Source: Paralvinella palmiformis (lineage: Eukaryota; Annelida; Polychaeta; Terebellida; Alvinellidae). From it: DNA of 64,000 nucleotides. The stretch covers positions 124,001 to 188,000 of the forward strand of contig JAODUP010000837.1 of NCBI GenBank assembly GCA_025642065.1, given 5' to 3'. Position numbers and translations under genes: made by a program. The notes beneath the pieces are model-generated. The model was given only the letters and a program-made list of their open reading frames with translations, was not told where the DNA came from and did not search any database. Positions 32,241-43,547 of the stretch are shown here, piece by piece (the first letter of the stretch is position 1; each line of letters starts with the position of its first letter).

Positions 32241-34060
32241 CTCTCATCCCAAGAACATGGCAATACAACAAAAATATAGAATGGATAGCAAAGAAAAAAA
32301 AATAACAGGTGTGTATGTGGGGGGGGGGCAGTTACTACCCCAAACCAGATTTACACATTATAAATTCCACAAAACACTTGAAAATTAGTATTAAAATAAC
32401 ACAACTTATTATAGATTGCTATTCCATATTAAAAAATGTAATAAACAAAGAAAACCCCGCTGGTCGGTGCGTGACATAAACATGAACCGGTTTCAACAAG
32501 GAGCACACCATAATCTGCTCAATGAACCAGAAGTTGATGGGGAGAAATTCCAATGACCAATAACAATTCTTCAGGTTGGCCAGATAATCTAAAATCCCGC
32601 CAAATTGTTCGGGAACACCTACCTACTCCCAGATACCCCTCCCCCCCCCTTTCTGCTAGCTCGACACGCTGTGACGCTCACGCTGATACCCAAAGATATT
32701 CACTGGATTTCACCCTAAAATAGATCTAGTCATTCTAAAGTCAAACCATCTTACCTGCTGTATTTTCATAATAGATCTATAGTATATGTAGAGTGTATCC
32801 TGCATGTAAGAAACGTTAACTAACTAAAGGTACACATGTAGGCTTAAATAAAATTGTCATTAAAATGAGTTCGAACTTACGCATTTGGTGGTCATTTTGA
32901 ATTTGCCATTTCCTGCCAAATATTACATCTGATACTTCTGCGCATGCGCACCTATACGTGCAGTCATTCATAAAACAATGATTTAAGGGCCGTTAGTAAT
33001 TTACTAAACTAAATAATAGCAGTGACAAAAGTTATTTCTCTGGCACATATATATATATATATATATATATGCCATGCGTAGCTGGTGTACTTTAGGACTG
33101 AGAGTCGAGAGCCAGGTCAGGTTTTTTTTTGTTCTTATTAATCATGCACAGTTGTACTAAATTGTTTAATCATAAATTAATAATTTTATACATAGAGCTA
33201 GTAGCACATGGAATAAATATACATTGTTTGTTAGATATGTAAAGTATGATGAATATGGGACATAAATATGTTGATTATTCCATTCTAGTCAAATTTAATT
33301 ATTTTATTTAATACATGTAGTAGTATAGCATGTTGTGTTATTAATTGTGTATGTTAATTATTTACATATTCAGAATCTATATTTATAGTGTATTTTATGT
33401 ATTATGTATTTATCTCTTTCCTTTCGGAGGCAGAATAAATAAAATAAAAAACATCATGCAGGTTTATTCTGTGACCGTTATTACACGTGTTATAGCATTA
33501 TAGGCTGGTCATTCTAGCCAGTGAACATTTCAGTCTATTGCACAGGCCCTAGATCTAGGTATGTGGATATATTCGATATGAGCGTCAGCCATTTTATTAC
33601 GTTTCTGGCGATTTATTGTTTTCCCGCTACATGGAGGGTATCCCTACTATTTATTCGCTTCTTATTGGTTGTCGTTGTGGAATTCTATAAATCATCGTGA
33701 ATGGTGTAGTAGGAAAGCTGGACTTTAGATGCAAATTTGATTTTTTTCTTTCCGACAACTCCTTTGATGTTGGCGCATGTTGAATGTTTGCTCCAAATTC
33801 AACACGCTAGTTTAACTTGATATGGTTTATAGGGAAGATTGAAAGTTAAGAGGGGTTTAAATCAATTTACTATCTAAAGTTACTGAAAGTTTTATAACAA
33901 TCGTATTTTCAGAACTTTTTTAACTGTCCGAGATCGCCATGCTTCGGGTCATAATGTTGAAAAACTGTCATGGCGGATCTGAAAATGACCTATGTGCACT
34001 GACTCACTTTATTTAGTAACACTTCCTAGATTATACTTAAAACATATCAGAACATCCTAA
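32241..34060. other. Foreign block, unassigned part
   Basis: C run at 32641-32649, (TA)n at 33050-33070 and otherwise AT-rich DNA. Nothing coding recognised. Confidence 0.45.
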
Positions 34061-34074
34061 ATATATCTTAGATA

Positions 34075-34326
34075 TTGGAAAAGTGGATTTTATTAAATCT
34101 TGTGTTAGTGACTGGCCGATTACCAATTTTAAAGGACGTTCTTTCTATTTTGTTGAGACATTTTTTTAATATATCCATCCAAGAGGATGCTTCCAAAAAA
34201 AAGAAATGGGGATCTGTAAATACTCATACTGTAGGTATTGCTAAGAAGCACTTGTTAGAAAACTTTTCTATTGCTCGTGAAGACTTTAAATGGACACATT
34301 CTATGCATCTTTGCTTTAAAATGTGA
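34075..34326 (+). CDS. Hypothetical open frame, not recognised
   Basis: 83-codon + frame with Lys-rich and helical segments (GIAKKHLLENFSIAREDFKW). It may be a remnant of a transposon protein. No neighbour, start context or splice site supports a gene. Confidence 0.15.
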   Translation: MEKWILLNLVLVTGRLPILKDVLSILLRHFFNISIQEDASKKKKWGSVNTHTVGIAKKHLLENFSIAREDFKWTHSMHLCFKM

Positions 34327-34519
34327 CAATAGCCATACCAGGACTGAAAGAGAACTTTTGTCATTACAGATTACTCCCCTCTGACTCTGCCACCTCTTTT
34401 TTGCCTATTAATGCTGCCATTCAGAAAGTGGTTGATAGAACCTTGAATACATTTATTTTATATGAATTCAGTGTGTCCACATCTCCTTTATTTCAAAGAA
34501 ACTCCTTTATTTTATGATT

Positions 34520-35540
34520 CTGCTAGATCTCTTTCTTTTTTTGGACAAATCTCCTTTTTTGAAATAAAAAGGAGTTTATATTTTCTTATTTCCTCACAGT
34601 TGAGTGTGTAATTGTATTCAAGTGACTTTTATACTTGCAAATTGAGCTTTTTCTGCAATAAAACACTGGTTTATTAAGGTGTATTATCTATTTTCCCATT
34701 CATGTCTATATACAGCTCTCCATCTAAGACTATGGTACAACAAGATAGGTCTCCACCAGTCATTAATATTAAACTACACCAGCAAATGCAAGTATAACAC
34801 AGGTTATTATTTTTACAATTAGTTTTACTGTAGTCCATTGCATACTTGCATGTAGCATCATATGAGTAGGCTTTCGATAATTATTAAGTAGTCACATAGG
34901 ATAATAAGGTAATTATCATTGTATAATATGTTGTAATTCATTTGGTGGTATTCTTTGGAAAATTGTCTAATCTAACTTAAATCTAACTTAATACAATATC
35001 TTGTTAAAATCTTATAGATTGTGGACAGATTTCTTTAGTGCAAACCCTGAAATGTTAACTCTAGATGCAATCAGAATTAAACTAATGTCACTTTTGTCTC
35101 CAAAATTTCATCCCTCCTTGAACTCATTCCCATGGCCATGTTGCGGCCATAAATAAAGCATACAGCTTTATCTCTTTTATTTTCATTTCAAGTCTGTGGA
35201 TACACTGGAATTGGAAAAGAACACACTAGTTGCCATCATGATTTGTTTTGAATAAATCACCTTTCTTTTATCAAATCAAATTGATGTTTTCTACAGTCTC
35301 ATAAGAAATACTAAGTAATTCTGAAAATAAATAAATATGTGGAATATCATAATATACCCAAGAGGCTGAACATTTCATTCTTAGCATTTCTAAAGGATTA
35401 AATCAAAGCTGTGATGTACAAATTTAAACTTTATTTAAATACTTACAGTTAAATCAACTGGCAGTAGCACGCAACAAAACAACCAATCAGTTTGTGGTGC
35501 ATGTGATTATTCATTATTGGTAGCCTGATTAATGTCATCT
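34520..35540. other. Foreign block, unassigned part
   Basis: AT-rich, no coding sequence recognised. Confidence 0.45.
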
Positions 35541-35552
35541 TCATATTAGTTG

Positions 35553-35738
35553 TCAAGAATCCAAAGCAATGTTTACATTTAGAACTCTGTACATGAACAC
35601 AAGTTTGTACGCTTTTGCTACTCCAAGCCTGTTAATGTTATGCAGTTTACTGTGTACAAGACCAAATGTTGAAAAGGCTCGTTCCACATCAGAGCTTGAT
35701 GCAACTGAGCAAATGATTATTATTATAAATTTGCACAA
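35553..35738 (-). pseudogene. hAT transposase C-terminal (dimerisation) remnant
   Basis: On the minus strand, SSDVERAFSTFGLVHSKL followed by NRLGVAKAYKLVFMYRVLN is the conserved S-x-x-x-ER-x-FS / K-RNRL / L-F pattern of the hAT dimerisation domain, which forms the extreme C-terminus of these transposases. Upstream (higher coordinate) RNase-H-fold parts were not recognised. A short insertion (NI) breaks the usual HSKLRNRL run. Confidence 0.7.
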
Positions 35739-35839
35739 ATGAAGTGAGTAATCAGGTTAGTATAAATTTAAGATGATTTGAAAAAAATCAATATATTGAT
35801 TATTCATGTTGATTAAATTGATGATTTAATTAAATCAGT

Positions 35840-36115
35840 GCCAACCCTGGTTGCCATCCATCTTCATTCCAGATTTAATCAAGAAATCTTGATTATTAAG
35901 AAAGGTACTGGCATTTTACTATTTATACAAATTATAGTAAAAGCTATCAAATTTTCATCACAATTTTTTATTTTGCTAATTAAAATCCACCTAGGTACTA
36001 ATTCTGTATTCTACTCCATTTACAGAATATGAAAGAACTACGTGCCTTCCATATAATTTCCAGATTTCGTCAAAAAATCTTGATTATTAAAAAAGTTATA
36101 AGCCTTTTAGTGAAA
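35840..36115. repeat. Two-copy direct repeat, ~190-bp spacing
   Basis: TTCCAGATTTAATCAAGAAATCTTGATTATTAA at 35866 and a close relative at 36058 are preceded by TGCCATCCAT/TGCCTTCCAT. Imperfect tandem duplication. Confidence 0.6.
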
Positions 36116-36835
36116 AACAATCAAATTCGGGTCACACAATTAATTGTAATGCTAACATATGGGAATGCTAGAACCAAAACCGTCGTCATTTAGAGACATA
36201 GAAAATGCCACAACTTCCTTAATACTCAACATATTCACATGATATTTGTGTCATAGTATGGGTTTTTTAGAGCTCTTTCCATGTATCTTATTTCTTTTGA
36301 AGTTGGTGGGATCTGACATATCCACATACCTACTAGATCGACGACCTAGTTTAAATTTTACGTCACACAGAACTGATAGAAGTATTTCGAACTTAAACAA
36401 GAAACAATAATCCAATTGACCATGTAATAATCCATTTGACTATTTAATAATCGTTTTGACCATTTATCCATTACAACTTGGGGAATTGAGATCATTTCGA
36501 CCGAAATCTTGTCAAGAGACTGGTTTTATTTCGATCACACTAAGCCAGTCATTTGGACTGAACATTTAGTCCAAATTGTTGAACTGGGAAAAGATGATCA
36601 TTTCGACCCGATACTAATCATTTAGACCATGGAAAAATTAAGAGTGCATGTGTTTTTATCCTCGGACAGAGTATACACGTGCTATCTATGGCTATCAACT
36701 GTTTCGTCAGACCCACGCGGTTTGGGCGATATTAAAGGATACTCAGTATTCGATGCTAAAATCACGTATGTAGCTCGTTTTTCTGTCGTAGTGGCAACCG
36801 TAGACGTTCTCTAAGTGTTCATTAGTATGTTATAT

Positions 36836-36851
36836 CCCATCGCTGCCACCA
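36836..36851 (-). other. Primer-binding site candidate of the LTR element
   Basis: The minus-strand sequence directly after the 5' LTR is TGGTGGCAGCGATGGG. It starts with the TGG complementary to a tRNA CCA end and resembles initiator-Met or Leu tRNA-type PBSs; the exact tRNA is not determined. Confidence 0.6.
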
Positions 36852-37402
36852 TGTTGTAGTATTTGGTACTATATAAAACAATGTTTAACTGCTTCACTTC
36901 GTTTATTCCAAACTTCAGACTTACATATTCTTGCGATAGCCAGTTTGCGGATGGGACACGTCCAGTACATGGAATGTCGTACAAAGCAGGGGTGTGTGTC
37001 CATTAACAGTAATAACAGTAGCATGGTTTTGTTGTTCGGGGAGAATCCCCAGGCTGTCGCTTAATCAGCACAGCCTCTATGTTGGAGTGGTTGAGAAATC
37101 ACTTCCCCCCACCACTCACAGGGGAGCAGTACGGAAAGATGGAGCCGAAATACCCTGAGGGTGATCACTGCCAGAGTCTTTTACGTCCTCAGGGGGTTTT
37201 AAGGTCCCCCCATTATTTTAAATAATTCAGTGGAGACAGCAGCGCCATTTAACGTGGTCAGCCACCCACGATGTAGTGAGCCGAGAAATTAATCCCTAGA
37301 AAAGTTTCGACCTCTTACGGGGTTCGAACCTGTGACCGTTGGCACCAAGTGCCGGGTGCTTAACCGCTAGGCCATCATAGCTCACTAACAGTAGCATATT
37401 AC
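36852..37402 (-). repeat. 5' LTR of the Gypsy-like element, main part (split by SINE-B)
   Basis: 36852-37024 and 37386-37402 match 26093-26268 almost base for base. The last four bases (TACA, 39597-39600) lie beyond the P-like insertion. Confidence 0.9.
37025..37385 (-). mobile_element. SINE-B, full-length copy with 12-bp target duplication
   Basis: Flanked by TAACAGTAGCAT at 37013-37024 and 37386-37397. The sister LTR has a single TAACAGTAGCAT (26254-26265), which is the empty site. On the minus strand: head GTGAGCTATGATGGCCTAGC, box B GGTTCGAACCCCG, a body including CAGGGGAGCAGTACGG in plus orientation, and an end in AACAACAAAACC. The head supports origin from a tRNA with a long variable arm. 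Confidence 0.92.
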
Positions 37403-39589
37403 CAGAGAACTTAAATATAGAGAGGCGTTACTCTTGCCGCGCCATGTTGAATTTTGAACCAGTGGCGCCCCCAGCGACCGGAGGTATTTCTCAGATAAAC
37501 AAAAACTCTCTGGTTGTCCAGATGTGATCGTGTACATGTGTGCGCATGTTTGAAATGAATTGCCAATACTAGTACTATATGTTACATGATCACATACTAT
37601 TTTATTCATTAACACTTTAATTGTGCACAAATGATATCGAAAAAAAAAAAACGAAGCTCTGAAACTGTAAATAAAGAATTAACTGACTTCACAGTCCAGT
37701 CACTTAATTCATAGCCTACAATTTGCGATCACTTGACAGTTGATCAGAAAATAATTGAACGTGGTTTAAGTTATTTCACAGCTTTGTGTGTGAAAGTTTT
37801 TTTAATGAAAACAATTAGGTATATATCAGGTAAATGCATACAAACATACTTTCATCATGTCAGTTTATTAATTTTTATTTATTTGGATATATACATATAA
37901 TGATATATAATATATGATACTTCCCACCATATATTCATCATGTCCGTTTATCATATATTAACTAAAAACATAATAAGTTCATTTAAAGTCTACACCTCAA
38001 TAATATAGACCAATATAGGTCTGCCCAGCTGAGAACAAAGAATATACATGGAATATTAACAATGTTTATGTTTGGGTTAACATGTTAGATATAGAGAAAT
38101 TAGTACTTTCATGCAATAAGCGGCATCAAATCTCTTGTGCCACAGGTTCATCTACAGTTACAATCAGTCATTGGTTATCCAATAGATAGAATAACCCAAA
38201 CTGCTTCCAGCTCTAAAAAAAAACTCTACTACAAAAATATGACATTTAGTCCAGATCAGTGAACTGTTTAAAGTTAGACAGAATATACCCAGAGATGTAA
38301 TAGACACATGCATTGACTACTGCAACAGATAACTCAAAATCATCTATCACATTCAACACCAATAAATCTGTATCTAAGAGATTGGCCTGTTTACATTGTA
38401 TCTCATCATCATAGAAGTTCAAGGACTGAAACAGAAGTATACCAATTAAAGCACATGAGCTGAATCCTTTTTTTGTTGTATTAAGATATGAAATGGGCTG
38501 ACAAAATTTCATGGGTTTGATGCCTTGTTTCTTATTTAATTATTTTTATAATACCAATTTTCACCATTAATATTTATAAATATTAATTATCATTACAGCT
38601 GGCTCTCCTGTATAGGTCTCCTATCTGTTAATACCTTCCTTTTTTATTTCAGTTGATGCATGCGGTGGATTTGATACATTAAAAATAGTTGGAATAGCAT
38701 TCTAGATAAGTTTATCTCTTGTCTGTTTCATGAATTCAATGAAGTGTATATCATACACTCTACAATTAGTATTCAAGTAATTTAAATCTTTCCTCATCAT
38801 ATATCTGAACGACAACAATTAATAACCCATCATTCACTTCTGTCAAGAGAAAAAAATAACAAAATGAATGTTTCTACCACTAGTTGAGGTATTTAATAAT
38901 TAATTTCATAACATTTAAATTATAAATAGAAGTCCTTATATATCAATAAGTACCAATTGCTTACGTTTAAAAATAAATATGGATGCAGGCGATCATGCAA
39001 ATACTCACCTATTTATAATTACTGTAATTAGGGAAAAATTATCTGATTATAGTAATGTAATTTTAGAAGTCCAATTATATTATTAACAATAACAAAGTAA
39101 AATATACCTCCCGCCCATAACATCTTCAGTGGCTCCAGTACATGTAACTGTAAGCTTATGTATATCTTACATACCCATTTTGTGATTAATAGGTTGATAT
39201 TGTCCATTAAAATTTAATAAGATTTTGTCTGAAACAAATATAGATCTAGGTAGATCTTGCTTGGGTCATATCAAGTAGGGGCATGTCTACTTCAAATTGT
39301 TATGCTTATTTTTTAAATATCCTTTATCTAAAAAAAAGCCAGATCATATCAAATTTTTACACTAGCTTTCATTTCCTTTCGGGAATGTCTTTATTTGTGC
39401 ATACTTTCCTGCTACTGCAGCCGAAGTCGGCGCAGAATGAACTAGTGCCATTAAGTGCCATGTTAACGAAGGGAGCTGTCCGTGACGATCTACCTCCGGT
39501 CGCCAGGGCCCTAGCTGGCGCTCCATGAATTCAAAATGGTGCCCCATGTTAAAACGCGAAGTAACACGTCTTGTTATAAATAGTCTTTG
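37403..39589. mobile_element. P-superfamily-like DNA transposon, 2.19 kb, in the 5' LTR
   Basis: Flanked by ATATTAC at 37396-37402 and 39590-39596, present once in the other LTR. Ends are imperfect inverted repeats of about 90-105 bp: both start CA-GA-CT, share GTTACT, CCATGTTGAATTTTGAA versus CCATTTTGAATTCATGG, and the exact block GCGACCGGAGGTA (37475 and, inverted, about 39490). Seven- to eight-bp duplications and CA ends fit the P superfamily. Confidence 0.75.
38246..38512 (-). pseudogene. P-like (THAP9-like) transposase C-terminal remnant
   Basis: 88-codon minus frame containing CVYYISGYILSNF, close to the Y-I-(S/A)-GY-(I/V) block near the C-terminus of P/THAP9 transposases. Low resolution, but its position inside a P-like element supports it. 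No intact catalytic region. Confidence 0.5.
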
Positions 39590-39600
39590 ATATTACTACA

Positions 39601-40658
39601 CTCTTGGGATAATTGCGCAGCGATTTGGGGTTAAATATCACTTGTATGCTGATGACACACATCTATATATATCACTGGATCCTGACAATGAGTTAAATTT
39701 CTCCTCTTCCTTGAAGAATTTAGAACATTGTATTGCCAATATTCGGCTATGGATGACTCAAAATTTTCTAAAACTAAATGATAATAAAACAAATATTTTA
39801 TATTTAGCATCACCACATTGTGTTAAATCCCCAGAGAAACCAGCATTACATATGGATGCATCTTCGATTACCCCTAATGGATCAGTAAAAAATCTACGGG
39901 TTATTTTTACCAGTGTATTAAAATGCATGAACATGTCGCATCAGTATGCCGAGCTGCCTACTACCATCTTAACAACATCCACTATTTAAAAACATTCTTG
40001 ACATAAGAAGCACTTGTAACTGTAGTCCATGCCTTTGTTACATATCGTATAGACTATTGGTAACTCCCTGTTGTGTGGCATATCTGATTATAACATTAAT
40101 CGCCTTCAGAGAATTCAGAATAGTGCAGCTCGCATTGTAACAAATACTAGAAAATATGATCATATTACCCCAATTCTTCAAAAACTACATTGGCTACCTG
40201 TTAGACAGCGTATCCATTTCAAGATTATGTTAATAACTTATAAATCTATTAATGATATGGCGCCAGAATACCTGTGTGAACTGGTTTCCATTAGAAAGTC
40301 ATCCCGAAACCTCAGGTCATCCAGTTAGATACTACTGCAGGTGCCAGTGTCTCGGCTCAAGTCATATGGTAATTGTGAGTTTAATGTTGCAGCCCCCCAA
40401 TTTGTGGAATAGGTTGCCGGCAAATATTAGAAATGTGTCGTATCTTGGAAATTTTAAGTCTCTTCTAAAAACACACCTGTTTAAGGTCGCTTTCACAGAT
40501 CATTATTAAATAATTACTATCTTTTAAATCATTACAGGGTTTTTACAGACATATTATTTGGGGTATTATTACATTACATATTATTTGTACAGCGTCTTTG
40601 AATGGCTCCTGCTAGTAAGGGCGCTTTATTAAATATACATTATTATATTATTATTATA
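39601..40658 (+). mobile_element. LINE-A copy 2, right half
   Basis: Resumes at CTCTTGGGATAATTGCGCAG with the residues that follow IRPL in copy 1. Contains YADDTHLYISLDPDNE (39642 frame), then frameshifts near 39910, 40010 and 40330, the LHWLPVRQRIHFKI block (40071-40328 frame), NLWNRLPANIRN and KSLLKTHLFKVAFTD (to 40509), the 3'UTR and an (ATT)n tail at 40640-40658. Confidence 0.92.
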
Positions 40659-41672
40659 ATCCAATTTTTTTCGCCCATGTATTCATGGCGCTACATATTC
40701 TTTTAATGAGTGGGATAGGGCTATCGGGAATACACCAGGGCGGCAGCATCAGATTAAGGGAATAAATCAATACTTATTATGTAAAATTGACTACGTCTTA
40801 CATTCAGTTGTAGAATGGCTCCAACTAAAATTATAACTATAAATGTATAGACAAATACGATTTAATTACGTCCCGTGGAGCCGGACAGTCTCTCGTAGTC
40901 TCTTTTCTACATCTGTGACCTGTGTACTTATTGTATTTATAATTTACTTCTGTTCATGAATCTTTATCTTTGTATGTCAGCATATATATGTATACAGTTC
41001 AGAAAATAAAGTCATTCATTCATCCTAATTTATTGATCTATGTATCGTATCACTTTTATGTCAAAAATCGCGTTGAAATAGCTTCTTAATCATAGATATG
41101 TTATTTAGTCTTAATATTATAATTATTACAAATATAATACAATTAGCATTGCCGCCGTTTCGAATGAGGCTCTAATTAAATATACCCCCGTGTCGTAGCC
41201 TTCTGTGTCATTATTATATCCCTCGTTATGATCGTTATAATCCTTAGGAGTTATGGTCATTATAATCATACTGATGATCATGGTATTTGTCCCCCCCCCC
41301 CCGGTAGGCCCACTTCGTGTGTCATAGAGTCCATATGTGACAAGCGTCGAGTCTAAACAAACCGCTCACTCATGTGTCCTTACGGGATGTAAACAAACAC
41401 ACGTGGTAGTTTGATTGTTGACGAGATATATCTAGGCAACGCCGTAGTGTGGTAATTAAACGGGGTATTCATACGCGTAAACTTGTTTAAGTGAGAATTA
41501 TGCGGTATCAATAATGAAATACATTAGCTAGCTTATTTTCACTAGATATGACTGGACAGCGTTTTGTTAAGTGATCAAATAGCAAATATTAAATATTTGG
41601 GAACTATATCATTGGCGCATTGATACATCTTTTATTTTATTCCGTACTACGGCGAAATTCAGAGAAGCCAAG
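40659..41672 (+). other. Upstream flank and probable 5'UTR of FAM184A
   Basis: No coding sequence. C run at 41290-41302. The sequence directly before the ATG (GAGAAGCCAAGATGGC) gives a good initiation context. Transcription start not determined. Confidence 0.5.
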
Positions 41673-41810
41673 ATGGCGTCTGGTGCTACGAAGATGTCTA
41701 GCTTTAATTACTTTCAAAATGGGAAATATGGCACGGTTCAACAAAAAGATATGGAAGTTTCACAAGATCTCCACCTTAAAATGTCCAAGAAAATTGCTCA
41801 GCTGACAAAA
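41673..41810 (+). CDS. FAM184A: FAM184A exon 1
   Basis: ATG in AAGATGGCG context. Residues 1-46, ending QLTK. Donor AAA|GTATGG, phase 0. Confidence 0.93.
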
Positions 41811-43509
41811 GTATGGGAGAATCTTTTTTTAGTTTTCGTGTTTACGATAATGACAGATTATCATTATTAATATTATTATATCATTATTATCTTAACTTAC
41901 GACTTGACGTCTTCAGTTCAGACTTGGAGTCTAGAGTCTAGTATTAATATTTAGATAATCATTAATTGCGTGTGAAATAATTTGAAATACCCCCCAAAAA
42001 TGATCTGATTCCTAATATTTAATTTTATTGATATTAAATTTAAAATAGAAGTACGATTGTCGTTAGTGTGTGAAGTTGTCAGTTTGTCTAACTAATTGTT
42101 ATGTAAACAGTAAAGACCTTCAGACAGTGGTTCATTACTGCATAATTAAAGTGATGATTACAGTTAAACAGTGTCGTAATTATAATAATGTTTTATATCA
42201 GGACAACTGATCGTGTTCCACCATAGATGTTTATTTCTAGAATTCTGTTCTTACTTTTAGAGTTTCACACACTGATCAGGCCGAGGTTTTTGCCACGATA
42301 ATATCTATATTTCATTTCCACAGGTTATTTATGCTCTGAACACCAAAAACGACGAGCATGAAGCAGTTGTGCAAGCTCTCAAGGAGCAACATGAGCAGCA
42401 TATTGAACAGCTCTACCTGGAATCGCGCAACAAAATTGAATATTACAAAGACCAGTTGGAACAAGGGGCTTTGTCACCCACCAAGAAAATTGATGCCCTG
42501 CAGGCACACATTAAAGAACATGAGCGAGAAAAGGAAAAGATGCTGTCAGAGTTTGCCAGCTTCAAAGAAATGACCGCAGAGAAGGAGTCGGAACTTAAAG
42601 CACGACACGTTGAGCGAATAAAGGAACTGGCTGAGGAAATGCGCGCTGTAAAGAATGATTTTGAGACACGACTGGCTCTGCTAGAAACGCTGCGTGAACA
42701 GCTCGCCACCGAGAGACAGTCAGCACTGGAGAAGCTTCAGGAACGACACCAGGTTGAGTTAGATGCCATAAGGGCAAATGAGTCAAAGCTACAAGAGGAG
42801 TTGATGCGTGTGCAGCGTGTTGATGCGGAACGTCTCCAGGCAGACATTGCAAGACTCAGCTCAGAGAAGAGACAGCTTGTGGAGGAACATGAGGCTAAAC
42901 TGGCCAAAGCACAGGCATTCTATGAAAAGGAATTAAATGCATTACATAACGCACAGGATGCCACAAATGAGGAGAGGTATGTGTCGCTGCGTGGTCAGTA
43001 CGATGAACTGAGGAAAGGTGCTGAGCGATCCAAGGAAGAGCACAGAAAGAGGGAACAAGATCTTCTTCATCAGCTGGCTGTCAGTGAGGAGGAGTTGGAA
43101 AAGCTGAAGAAAGAATTGCATCACTTCCAGAATGCTTTGCAAGGGGAAGAATCTAAGTCATCTGTTCTCCAGCAACAGGTTAGATTGTGTGTGTGTGTTT
43201 AGCTGTGTATTATAAGGCACAGGCACAAAGAATCTGAAACTGTGAGAGAGAGATTTGGCAAGTTTTTACTATGGACAGTAATTCATCCGCATTTACCCAT
43301 AGGGTAGAAATGTCTTTCTACCCCATATCTATATAGGATAGAGACCCCTGGCTGTTGCCTATTGGGCACAGTCACCTGGTGTTGACTTCTACATTAAGTA
43401 AAGGTCCTAGTCATACCATTTATACATTAAAGGACCGCCCTGGAAATAAGTGTACGCTAGTGTGCTTTTATGTGTTATCCTTGGTGATTTTTATATATGT
43501 TATTTGTTA

Positions 43510-43547
<38 letters not shown>

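Larger units (their letters stand above)
29256..36640. mobile_element. ~7.4-kb foreign block inside the LTR element's leader
   Basis: The element's gag start (29235) and its PBS (36836) should be close, yet 7.4 kb of unrelated DNA separates them. Edges are marked by CACTCTTAA at 29240-29248 and its inverse TTAAGAGTG at 36638-36646. Just inside, CTCCAAATGACAG (29259) faces CATTTAGACC/CATTTGGAC motifs (36545-36628). It contains a hAT transposase remnant and exon-like pieces on the minus strand. It may be one large DNA transposon or several stacked insertions. Confidence 0.5.
26093..39600 (-). mobile_element. Ty3/Gypsy-like LTR retrotransposon, nested in LINE-A, with secondary insertions
   Basis: It begins TG and ends CA, and is flanked by CTCTT at 26088-26092 and 39601-39605, a 5-bp target duplication as expected for LTR elements. 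The intact LINE-A copy 1 has a single CTCTT at this site. Left LTR (3' LTR, element on minus strand) 26093-26272. Right LTR 36852-39600 including a SINE-B and a P-like element. PBS candidate 36836-36851, coding remnants 26572-29300, and about 7.4 kb of extra DNA in the leader (roughly 29250-36640). No integrase found: only about 300 bp separate the RNase H end from the 3' LTR. Confidence 0.88.

Noticed and set aside
36852..37402. A separate solo LTR
   Set aside because: The PBS-like sequence lies just inside, the flanking CTCTT duplication is only completed at 39601, and the left LTR matches it, so it is the 5' LTR of the same element.
42443..42852. Minus-strand ORFs over FAM184A exon 2
   Set aside because: Antisense shadows of the well-supported coiled-coil exon.
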